Assembly: GCA_004565275.1 (NCBI GenBank)
Contig: SDOX01000085.1
Location: forward strand, 1-64,000
Reading direction: 5' to 3'
DNA length: 64,000 bases
Origin: Nannochloropsis salina CCMP1776
Taxonomy: Eukaryota; Sar; Eustigmatophyceae; Eustigmatales; Monodopsidaceae
This document shows, piece after piece, positions 47,301 through 57,900 of this stretch (the first letter of the stretch is position 1; each line of letters starts with the position of its first letter). The position numbers and the translations under genes are program-made. Under the pieces are notes generated by a model, which was not told where the DNA came from, did no database searches, and saw only the letters and a program-made list of their open reading frames with translations.

Positions 47301-49552
47301 CCTTCCTTATGTCTTGTCCCTCCGCCTCGCTTTCGGCGAAGGAAAGGTCTGCTTCTGTGCCACTCAGACTTAAGCTGCCCAGCACGTCTACGGGAGGGAA
47401 GGAGGGAGAATGGAGGTGAGGGTGGGAGGGAGGAAGAGGGAAAAGTGAGGGCAGGGAGAAGGATGGTCTGTAACAAATTATTGCGCGAAAGACTCCGCCA
47501 GGGATGGTAGGCATGGTAGGCAGGAGGCGAGAACGAGAGGACAAAAGGGAAGAGGAGAGGAAGGAAAGGAGAAAGGGAGGGAAGGAGAAAGGGAGGGAAG
47601 GAGGGAGGGAGGGAGGGAGAGAGGGAAGGAAGAATACCGATGGCAGAAGCGATGAAGAGTTTCCCCAGGTAGGGCTGGAAGCGCTCAGACCCGAAGAGCA
47701 TCGAGAAGAACAAGTCCCCATCGATGAAGGAGGCGTGGCGACAGGCCTTCGTGGAGGGAGGGAGGGAGGGAAGGAGGGAGGGAGGGAGGGAAGGAAGGGG
47801 GAAAAGGCTCTCTTGAGCTCCTGCGGAGGCTGGGGCGGTCCCAAAGGGACCCTTCCCCTCTTCTCCACACGCCGCCTCCCGCCCTCCCAGTCTCCCCACC
47901 GTCATCCCCTCCTTGTCGTAGGCTTCCCGGAGTGCCGGCGTGGAGAGGATCTGATAGGCCTCCGAGAGGCGCTGGAATCGAGCCTTGGCCTCAGGGCACT
48001 GGGAGGGGGCCCGGTCCGGGTGCACGGCGAGGGCGGTCTGCAGGAGGGAGGGAGGGAGGGAGGGAGGGAGTAAGCGAGGGAGGGAGGGAACGAGGGTCGT
48101 TCAGGGGGCCCAGGCGAGCGCGGACTGGATTCACAAGGTTCTTCCTACCCCTTCCCTAGCATTTCCTGGAATCCTCCCTCCCTCCCTCCCTCTCTTCCTC
48201 CCTCCCTCGAGTCACCCCTCCTTTCTCCGCCCTCACCCTATAGTAGGCTCTTTTTATTGTCTCGGGCGCGGCGTTCCGGTCCACCCCCAGCACATCGTAC
48301 AGAGACTGCCCCTCGTCCTGCGCTTTTCCCGCCCCCGCCCTCCTCCCCCTCCTTCCCTCCCTCCCCCCTCCCTCCTTCTTCTCCTCCTCCTCCGCCACAT
48401 CCAGCACCCGCGCAGCCTCCTCTTTCAAGTCATACCTGCCGGGCAGGGAAGGAAAGGAAGAGGAGTAAAGGGGAGGGGGGACGAGAGAGAAGGAGATGAA
48501 TCGAGAAGGAGCGGGGAGGGAGGGCGGGAGGGAGGGCGGGAGACGCACCGGACCCATCGTTGCAGGAGCGGGTCCCACACCCGGCCCCGAGACATGTTGA
48601 GGACGGAGGTGGGGGTATTGATGACGCCCCCTGGGAGGGAGGGAGGGAGGGAGGGAGGGGCAAGGGATCTGAGGAGTGGCGCTGACAGACCGCTCCCTCT
48701 TGTCCTACCACCCCCCCACGGGCCTTCTCCACGGCCTCCAAGAAGCCCCAGGACGATTCCCGCCCCTCTCTCCCTCCCTGTCCTCATCCTTACCGACGAT
48801 GTAGGAGACTCCCCCCACCATCCCCGCCACGGGGAGCACCACACAGCCGGCGAGGCCCGCTCCCAAACCGGCCAGGAAGCCTCTCACCCCTGGCAGGGAG
48901 GGAGGGAGGGAGGGAGGAAGACGGGGGAGGGGAGGCGCGAACGAGATAAGCAAGTCCACACGGGAAAAGGCAGAACTCAAGTGATCGTCCAGCACAGAGG
49001 GCGACGCATGCCCTCCCCCGCCCCAACACCCCAACCTCCGGGTACCGTAATGCTGCGCTCCCATCGCCGGGGCGGCGACAAGCGAGGCGAGTCCCAGCCC
49101 CACCCCTCCCACCAGGGAGGTGACGCCCCCTGAGATGCCTCCCAGCGCATCACTAGGTCCGGTGGAGGAGGAGGGAAGAAAGAAGAGAAGGATGCGCGCA
49201 GGGAAATGAGCCGCCCGCTGGCCATTTTCCCGCCTCTTTCCCGGCCCTTCCGTCCTACCGTGCCGAGTGGTTCAAAAGCGACCGGGACGATGTGTGCGCC
49301 CAAGCGACCAGACTTTTGCTGCCCTGGGGTCCGGTCTCGGCGCTGCCAGGGCTGGCTGGTGCGCTCAGGGCCAGCGAGGTCACCGAGGGCGAGGGCGGGC
49401 GAGGAGGGAGGGAGGACGAGGACGCAGGTCTGCGATGACATTGGACGAGGTGGTTCGAGGAAGATAAATGCCACGTTCACAAGGAAAGCGCGCATACGAG
49501 AATGAGGTGGATCAGGATCCTCCGTCGAGCCGCGTCTCGTGGCCCCTGCCAC
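44325..49552 (-). CDS. J-domain (DnaJ) protein with Gly-rich membrane region and DnaJ-X-like region
   Basis: Reading down the minus strand, the N-terminal exon contains LALGDLAGPERTSQPWQ. Next is a long glycine/alanine-rich, probably membrane-associated stretch (GVTSLVGGVGLGLASLVAAP, GFLAGLGAGLAGCVVLPVAG), then NTPTSVLNMSRGRVWDPLLQ. A J domain is split over two exons (SLYDVLGVDRNAAPETIKRAYYR, then LAVHPDRAPSQCPEAKARFQ with the HPD motif and LSEAYQILSTPALREAYD). After it come DGDLFFSMLFGSERFQPYLG, VRIAVHLVKILKPLVEG, ADLVSRSLGPLILRELGSTY and AAIQGMKLGKSFMDVYASS, which match the DnaJ-X region. The C-terminal exons end EERGEEEAAGIVL. It probably acts as an Hsp70 co-chaperone on a membrane. The start is uncertain (49552, 49495 or 49441). 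Many introns have paired G-rich and C-rich ends. Confidence 0.8.
45309..45358. repeat. (GGGA)n intronic tract
   Basis: About 50 bp of GGGA on the plus strand, inside an intron of the J-domain gene, reading CCCT on the coding strand. Confidence 0.85.
46758..46875. repeat. 59-bp tandem duplication in an intron
   Basis: A 59-bp unit starting CGCAGTCGCCCCACAGTTCC is present twice back to back, just inside the donor end (minus strand) of a J-domain gene intron. No mismatch seen. Confidence 0.85.
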
Positions 49553-50962
49553 TCGGGATGCCCTGGAGCAGCCGCCTCTCTTCCTCTCTCTACACGCTGG
49601 CCCTGCCCGAAACAGTTCATAAAGGACGTTCTACGGCCATTCAGAGCCTATCTTGGTCCTTCCAAAGCCTTGAAAGCGCTGGAAGGGCCCTCGTCTATCC
49701 TCTCACCCGCTACCTACCTGACAAGCTGACCCCAACGGGCCCTGCGGATCGTCTTGTTTTCAGGCAAGACGGCGTCCCATGGTGACGAAGGGGACCCTCG
49801 TGGAGAAGGATAATGTGGTGGAGGCGTGCTCATCTGTATCCTTTGTCCTTCATAATGGTTCATGATGGTAAAAGGTAATCGCGGGTGAGGATAAAGCCAC
49901 ACGGGAATCTGAACGAGAGCGTGTAAAGAGCGCTTGCAGAGCACACTGTCCCAGCAAGTAGTAAATCATGCACACACACGACAGGTGGGCATATCGACGG
50001 TTGCCTTGTGAGGTTGTATTAAGAGATGCAACAGGCTGAGGGCATGCAATGGTGTGTCAATGCGATGCGACCGTCACATACAGGGCTTCCTCGTGCCGAC
50101 GTGAAGGATCAGGCGAGGTTCGGTCGGGAAGCCAGCAAACTGGTGCAGGACTCCCACAGGACCCATCACGTGGGCATTTCCAGTATGCGTATGCGATTAT
50201 ATGTTGAATTGTCATGTTTGGCTTACATATAAGGATGGAAAGATGTGTCGTAAGCCTCAAATAACCCTTATTTTGCCATGGGAGCCCTCCCCCCCTCGAG
50301 CTGGAGATAAAAAGCCGAGCGTTTCAAAGCAACCGCAACCAAAAATAGAAAAAATTCCAACCCGTTGCCGGTGGAAATGCCACCATGCGTGTTGCAGTGG
50401 CGTAAATGTAGGCTAAACATTGTTTTTGACCGAAGAAGAATGATGATGACGTCTGGTTGTGTGATTTATCTGGGGACCTCAAGCTCGAGCCTACCGCTCT
50501 GCGGCGGCGTGGCAGTCGCCAAGCACGTCAAGAATATGGCAACATTGCATTTTGCGTGATGGAGACAGGAGGACATCACGGCATGTTTATAGAGGTGCTA
50601 GTGCAATGAGTTTGGGCGTGCAGAGTAGGTCTTATAAGTGTGGGCTTATCAGGGCGTGTCTTCGTAAGTGGCGGCCTTGGAGAGGGGCCCGACACCACGC
50701 ACTCCCTCTCCTCGTGAGGTATCTTCCCCCCTGCTTACCGCAGCATGAGCAGGCCATCTTCATTGTAAACTGAAACGTAATGCATATTCTACGCACAGAG
50801 AAGCACAAAGCAGGCGAGTGAGCTCTACGCTTCCAACACCCCTTCTTGCTCGTGGACTGACCCTGCCTCCCGGCCTTGCCCGAGGGCCGCTTCAGACCTC
50901 ACGGCCTGTCTACACTTCCACCTTATTTGTGTCCATCGACACGTCAAACGGACTCCCTCACC
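49553..50962. other. Divergent intergenic region, about 1.4 kb
   Basis: Shared upstream region of the J-domain gene (minus) and the PFK-2/FBPase-2 gene (plus). No gene, RNA or repeat recognised. Confidence 0.5.
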
Positions 50963-53346
50963 ATGAGCTTTGAAAGCTCCACCGTCAGTAGCAGCAGCAG
51001 CACCAGCGGCCCCGCATCCATCGGCAGCGGTCGCTCCGAGAAACTGACGCAAGAGGAAGAGGAGGAGGAGGAGGCGAGTGTCAAACCAACCGGCTCGGCG
51101 CCGGACGCCAAGGGCGAAGGTTCGTAACGATGAAAGGGATGGAAGGGCAGCGTGGATAAACGGAGGGAATGGAGAAGATTGCGGCACGGATGGAAGTTGA
51201 AAACCTTCATGTTCACTCTGAGAAGGGAGGGGCCCTGCGTGGAGCAAGGGCTCCTCGCATCGCGAAAGAGTCTGTATTCTCACTCTTGGTCCCTCACCCC
51301 ATGCCTCCTCAGCCCCTTCGGCACCTTTCTCCAACACGAAACAACCGGAGCGCCGTAGTGCCATGCCTGCCCTCCCTATCTCCCACGTGCCCCAGGTAGG
51401 TTAGGACGGGGGGAGGCCGGAAGGAAGGAGGTGGCCAGCGGCTACGTATCCGATGGACGGTGGTAGCGACGTCAGTGCAGTGACGGCCCTGATATATCCT
51501 TTCTTTTGTTGTGGAGAGGAGGGTTTGGGAGGAAAGGGGGGGCTTGAAGGGAGAGAGGACGGGGCGGAGTCAGGAGACAAAGCGATGCAGGGGTGTGAGA
51601 ATGAATGGGGTGCAAGGTATCGGATGACGGGGATACAAGACGTCGCCCTGAAAGCCAAACAGCGGAAGGGAGCAGAGGCTTCCTCTGGGAGTAAAGCACA
51701 GCCACCTGCGGCTCCTCTTTCCATGTACGGAGGTCCCGAGAGTAATGTCCCCCCTCCCTCCCTCCCTCCCTCCCTCCCTCCCTCCCTCCCTCCCTCCCTT
51801 CCTCCCTCCCTCGCTCTGTTCATTCGCACCCTCTTCCTGCTGGGCTCATTCTCTTGATGTCTGCACTTCCCTCCTCAATTTTGAGCCTTGTAATGTTCAC
51901 CNNNNNNNNNNNNNNNNNNNNNNNNNNNNNNNNNNNNNNNNNNNNNNNNNNNNNNNNNNNNNNNNNNNNNNNNNNNNNNNNNNNNNNNNNNNNNNNNNNN
52001 NAGGGAAGGAGGACAGGAGAAATGAGGGAGGAAGGGAAAGAGGGAGGGAGAGGGGGAAACGACAGGAGGCAAGAAGCTTGATGTCCGCAGAAAGTCCATG
52101 AGGGACCAGATGGCTTAAGAAAATACCTGAATCAGTGCCAAAATCTCCTGATTTTTCTATCCCTTCGACCCTCCCTCCCTCCCGTCCTCTCTCCTGCCTT
52201 ATTTTTCCACCCCCTGCAGGCTTGGCACCACCTGGACGAGCTCTTCGCGGGCGTGTGCGACGGCATGACCTACGAGGAGATCGAGAAACACTACCCGGAC
52301 GAGTTTGCGAGACGCTCCATCGACAAACTCGCCTACCGCTACCCCAGGTACCGAGCCTCCCCTCCCTCCCTCCTTCCCTCCCTCCCTCCCTCCGCATCTT
52401 CCTCCTCTGTGTCATAGGCTGTGGCGCCGGCTCTTCATTTGAGTAGGCCTCGACCCAACGTTCCTTCCCCCGTGTTTCCTCTCTGGGAGGCTCCCTTCTT
52501 CTTGTGGGATTTCCCTCGTCCGTGTCTTCCTTCCTTTCTCCCTCTCCCCTGCATGCCCCACATGCTCGACAAATGCTGGCCTTGCTCTCGTAGGGCTCTC
52601 TCTCCCCCTCGACCGTCGAAGGAGCCCTCTCTTCACATCGCCTCCCCCTCCCTCCCTCCCTCCCTCCCTCTTCTCCATCTCGCGCAGAGGGGAGTCCTAC
52701 CTGGACGTGATAGCCCGGCTCGAGCCCATCATCATCGAAATGGAGAGACATCGAGAGCCACTCCTCATCGTCGGCCATCAGGTTTGCCCTCTCTCCGCCC
52801 TCCCGCCCTCTCTCCTCTCCTCCCTCCCTTCCTCCCCTTCCCTCCCCCCGGGACATCCTTGCTTACCTTGGCCTCTACGAATCGTCAGCCTCGATCGTCG
52901 ACACCGTCCCTTCTTACACCCTCCCTCCCTCCCTCCCTCCCTACCTCCTTCCCTTCCTCCCTTCCCCTTTCCTCCAGGGTATACTGCGCATCATCTACGC
53001 ATTCTACATGGGCCTCACTCGAGCGCAAGCCCCCTACGTCTCCATCCCTCTCAACTGTGTCGTGCAGCTCGAGCCGAGTGCCTTCCATTGTCACGAGGAG
53101 GTGGGTCTTATCTTTTCTCTCTCCCTGTCTCCTTCCCTCTCTTGCTTCCTCTTCTTCCTTCTCTTCCTTCCCTTTTGCAGACGAGGCGTCCAACGACCAG
53201 CACGCCTCTCTCTCCCTTCCTCCTTCCCTCCCTCCCTCCCTCCGCAGCGCCACATCCTCTATACTCCCACGAAAGCTCTCCCCACGGACGGGCAGGACGA
53301 GCCGATCAACAAGTACGAGATGATGACCGACCCGCAGTCGCACTAG
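50963..53346 (+). CDS. 6-phosphofructo-2-kinase/fructose-2,6-bisphosphatase, interrupted by assembly gap
   Basis: The C-terminal exons encode the fructose-2,6-bisphosphatase half. LDELFAGVCDGMTYEEIEKH and DEFARRSIDKLAYRYPR (exon from about 52220) are followed by GESYLDVIARLEPIIIEMER with HREPLLIVGHQ carrying the catalytic His. Next come LRIIYAFYMGL, PYVSIPLNCVVQLEP and the tail YTPTKALPTDGQDEPINKYE to the stop at 53346. The enzyme sets fructose-2,6-bisphosphate level and so the glycolysis/gluconeogenesis balance in the cytosol. The kinase domain with its P-loop and the phosphatase RHG motif are not in the visible sequence. They should lie in the 100-N gap (51902-52001), whose true size is unknown. 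The proposed first exon at 50963 (Ser-rich, then poly-Glu) is plausible but unproven. Confidence 0.8.
51750..51812. repeat. (TCCC)n tract before the assembly gap
   Basis: A long TCCC run about 90 bp left of the N gap. Such tracts form strong secondary structure and are a likely reason the assembly broke nearby. Confidence 0.85.
51902..52001. other. Assembly gap, 100 N
   Basis: Exactly 100 N. This is a conventional placeholder, so the real gap length is not known. Missing coding content of the PFK-2/FBPase-2 gene suggests at least 1 kb is absent. Confidence 0.99.
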
Positions 53347-54965
53347 ACGCGCCGCCCTCGCGCCTCCCCCTCCCTCCCTTCCTCCCTGCCTCACACCACG
53401 AGGGAAGTGCGGAGGGAAAGAGGGGAAGAGGAGGAGGCGTTGGCTCCGGGGGGGGGGGGGGGTAATGTGCGGCAGGGTCTTGTGATAGTGACTTGTAGTG
53501 GGTTCATGGAGAAAGGGGGCGAGAAGCAGCAGTGCGGTGGTAACGCTGATCATGGCAAAGCGCTGACCTGAGACGATTATTGCTCCTGGGAGGGAGAAGA
53601 AAAATGGGCAGGTGGGGAATCGAAAGACTTTGTACAACATGAGGAGAAGGGGAGGGGAAGCGTTTGGGGTAGGAGGTGGATCGGGCAGAGTCGTGCTTTC
53701 CGTCTCCCCTCGTGCATCTGCATTGGAGATGTGGTGGGGAGGGAGGGGCGGGAAGGGCGAGTGGAAGGGGGACGAGAGTTGGGAGGTCGCACGGGGCGGG
53801 TTTGCGCGGTGGCGGGAGGCGGGGGCGTGACCAGGCCAGGATGTTTTGAGTACGTGTGTGTATGCGTAGTGAGGTGTCGTGTGCGTCCTAGTGACGATGC
53901 ACACATTGTCGTCGAGGCAAAGAGGAGCGGAGGCGGGAGGGACGGGGAGCGTCGCCCGCGGGAGGATCCGGAGAGGGAGGGGGTATGGGGAGAGGAGGAT
54001 TGTGATGGGGGTTTTCCGCACAAGGACGGCAGGGAAGGCAAGCGCAAGGAAAGAAAAACGGTGCGTCGTAGCTTCCGATGAGCGGGTGAGGGATGTGAAG
54101 GTGGGGAGTGAAAGGAATGTGCGAGGTCGGGGGCGAGGGATGTGGAGGAGGTATGAGGTGGGGGAAAGGAAGGGGCTGGGAGAACAAAGAAGGAATATAA
54201 AGACAGTGGGTTCATAGGAGTCCAAGGTTAGAGGCGGTTCGATCCACGCAAAACGTTCCAAAAACTGTTCCTCTTCCAGTCCCGTCTTGCCTTCTTTCTT
54301 CCTTCCCTTTTGCCCTCCCCTTTCTTGCCCTGCCTTCCTTTCTCCGCCTCTCTAAGGGTAATGCTACATTGTACCGTAAATCGTGATACTCCTATTTAGA
54401 GTCGAGAGGAGAGCGGGGCGTGTGCCAGTCGCGTCCCAGTCTTCGTCGCCGCAAGGGAAGATGAGGTTTCTAGGACCCTCGCGGACAATTGTCATGGGTA
54501 AGGCATTTCAGAGTTGAGATTCGGACGCTACTCACACCATTTTGACGCGCTAGATCAGTGCAAGGCATCAAGGAGGCTCACCTAGGGAGAGCTGTCATCC
54601 GTGGAAGGGAACTGCCGAAAGAATTGGGCGCAATGTTAACGAGACGTAAACTGACAATTCGGTCGATTGATTACCTCTGTTATGACCATGTCCTCTTGGC
54701 ATTGTTCTGGCTCTCCGACCTGGTGGTTTTCCCAGCCATCTCACAGGGTCGGTCCAACCGCCTCCATCCAGCCCCATCCTCCTTTTACGTCGCTGGCTTC
54801 CAGACACTTTAGCTATCCACTACCCCCGACATTTCCAAGGTTCAGCTCTCACTTCCTTCCAACTCCTTACCCTCTTCTCCCTCCCTCCCTCCCTCCCTTC
54901 CTCCCTCCCTCCAACCTCACTCGACCCACGCTCCCAACCGCGCGTCCCGGGCCCGACGTGCCTCC
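53347..54965. other. Convergent intergenic region, about 1.6 kb
   Basis: 3' flanks of PFK-2/FBPase-2 (plus) and EHD (minus). The long minus-strand frames at 52885-54261 are proline- and serine-rich by composition only, and I do not call a gene. Confidence 0.5.
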
Positions 54966-57900
54966 CTACATGACATAAGCCCTCTTTCCCCTGGGCACGT
55001 AGGCATCGGGCAGGAATTCTGGCACCTCTTTTCCCTCTTTCACGTCCTCCACTAGTTGCATGGCCACTGTGAACTCCTCCAGATCCAGCAGGCCTGGGAA
55101 GGGGAGGAGGGAGATGGGAAGATAGTATGTGCGCGACGTGTGAATGGTAGTCACGGGGTAGTGCAAGCAACAAGTGGAAGCGGAAAGGTTTTTCGATCGT
55201 CTGTGCTTGCCCTCTGGCTTCTTCTCGCCCTCCCTGCCCCCCTCCCTCCCTTCCTACCGTCCCTGTCCATGTCTGCCAACGGCCAAAGTTCCCTCAAAAC
55301 TTTCTTGTCGACCCCTGTTTCCACCAACGCTTTCTTGGCGGCGGCGCCTTCGGAGAAGGAAAGGAGGGAGAGTGGAGGGGAGGCAACTTTAGTGCTTACA
55401 AAAGTGTAAAGATAGGCTTCACAGTAAAACTCGCCGAGAGGCTATTGAGACTTCAAGATGCTTGGAGTCAAAGATGAGCTAGTTCGGAAACGAAATTTAC
55501 TATCGACACGCCAGTTGTAAGGCTGAGAGGAAGCGATGGAGGGAGGGAAGGGTGGCTGTTTACCACTTAGAAATCCCTCCTCTGAGGGAGCATAGGAGGC
55601 AAATAAAGGTTGAAGCTCGAGCATCTTGGACGCGAGTACCCAAGGTCCTTCCTCCTTCCCTCCCTCCGCCCCGCCCTCCTCCTCCTCGTCGTCGAAAGGG
55701 TTGGCTTCTGCGGTGGGAGGGGGAGAAGGATCCTGGAGGCAGGCAGGAAGAGAGAGGGAGGGAAAGAGATAGGGATGGAGGGGAGTAGGGAGTGAGGGGG
55801 AAAGGAGAGCTTTAAGGCCCCGGGTAGGAGTACCTTTTGCGAACGAGGCTAAAGAGAAGACACTTCCTTATACGGGACGTTAAATGAAAAAAAAGCGGAG
55901 GGAGAAAAAAATGGAGGGAGTGAAGAAAGGAGGGAGGATCTACCAGTCTTGTGCTTCCTCTCACGCCACCTCCAGAGTTCCGAAGGGCCGACTGACAGGA
56001 AGGAGCGCGCATCGAAGGGAGAAGGGGGGGGGAGGGAGTGTTATAGGGGAGGGGAAGAGGGGGGGGGGGGGAGATAAAGACGAGTGTGTCCGGCGAAAGC
56101 TCAGAGCAAGAGGAAATGAAGAGAGGGAACAAGAAAAAAACTAGTTACTTGAGCAAGAGGGGATGAGGAGAGGGAACAGGAGAGAAACTAGGTATGGACA
56201 GGATAAGGGAGGCGAGGACGGCGCAAATGCGTGTCGATTGCTCCCCCACCATGGTCTATTTTCATCCTCTTTCCCTCTGAGGCCCAATCCCAGATGAGAC
56301 AAGACCTACCTGAGGCCTCTCTTGCTGGCGATTGGGCGAAGGATAGAGGGGAGGAGAGGGAGCTGCGTGGTCCGCCAAAGGCGGAGGCACGTAGTCGTCG
56401 GCTGGAAGCGGTGGGGAGGGAGGGAGGGAGGGAGTGAGGGAGGGAGGGAGGGAGAAGGGATGGGGAAATGGGTGTCGGTATGTGTATAGCAGGGTAAAAA
56501 AAGGACAGAAGACGAGGAAGAAAGAAGGGAGGGAGTGAGGGAGGGAGGGAGGGAGGGAGGGGGGGACTAACATGCCCCGCTGGTTTTGTTCCATTTCTCC
56601 CCCGCGAAGGTTTCGTCGTAGTCGCGGACTGGCAGAGGCATCGAGTACGTGACCTCGTTCCCCTTCTCGTCTTTAAGGGCGGTCGTGGTCTTGGGGAGCC
56701 TGGTCGAGGCGGAGGGAGGGGGGGGAGGGAGGGAGGGAAGGAGGGAGGGATGGATGAATGTTCCAAGAACGGCTTTTCCATGCTGAGGTGGCTTTCAACA
56801 CATCCTCCCTCCTTCCTCTCCTCTCGCCCTTTCCCAAGGCGCACCTTTCCATGAGCGCAGGAATTTGAGTCTCGAGGATGTGGGAGAGGTCAGCAAGCAT
56901 CTTGTTTTTAATCTGAGGAAAGCGAGGGAGAGAGGGAGGGAAATGGAGGGAGTGGGAAAGGTCCGTGGCAAGGATGACCGTAGAGGGCGAAATAGAAGCG
57001 AGAGAGGAAAGGAAGATCAGAGGAGGCCGGATAGGCGGAAAAAGAGCAACCACAAGAGGAAGGGCGGCAGGGAAGGAGAAACCCACCTTGGGAAATTTCG
57101 AAAAATTCAGATCCAGGAGCTTGGTGCGAAAATTGTCCAGGTCTGTCCGGAGAAAGGGACGCAGAGAGGGGGGAGGAAGAGAGCCGTGAACATAAGGGGA
57201 AGGAACAAAGGGAGGGAGGGAGGGAGGGAGGGAGGAAGGGAGGGAGGAAGGGAGGGAGGGAGGGATGGCTTGATACCTGGAAAATCGCCGGGGGCGAGGT
57301 GATGCTGTTTGAGGACGTTGCGAAAGACGGAGGGGAGATCACGAAGGAGGCGCTCCTGGGCGAAAAGGGGGAGAAACGAGCGGAGGAAAAGAGCAAGGGA
57401 GCGAATGAAGAGGTCAAGTCTAGGAAGGGAGGAGGAATGGCGTGAGGAGGAAGAATCGACACCCTCCAGATGTGTCCCACCCTTCTCAACATTCCTGCCC
57501 TCCCCCTTCCCCGTCCACCACCTTCCTTCTCGCCTGCACAGCGCATCCACAATATGAATGCCCACGTGCCTTCCCTCCCTCCCTCCCTCCCTCCCTCCCT
57601 CCCTCCCTCCCTCCCTCACCTGCATCTTCTCCCGGCCCATGAATATCGGCATCTGCTCCTTCAAGTACCCGATTATGTAAGCATGTACTCGCAAGAGGCG
57701 CGTCCGCTTGACGAGCTCGTTGATCTTGCGCATGGCAGAGTTTCTGAGAAGGGAGGGAGGACGGGAGGGAGGGAGGGAGGGAGGGGAACGGGGCGGGCGG
57801 AGGTTAAGAAAGAGCAACGCGATTGAAAACGAAGGAGTTTCCCGTCAGCAGCGGACTTGGAAAGGGTGGGAAATATAGGGTTGGAACAGAGGAAAGAAAA

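Noticed and set aside
52885-54261. 458-codon minus-strand frame with Pro/Ser/Thr-rich text
   Set aside because: It overlaps well-supported exons of PFK-2/FBPase-2 on the plus strand and is low-complexity by composition.
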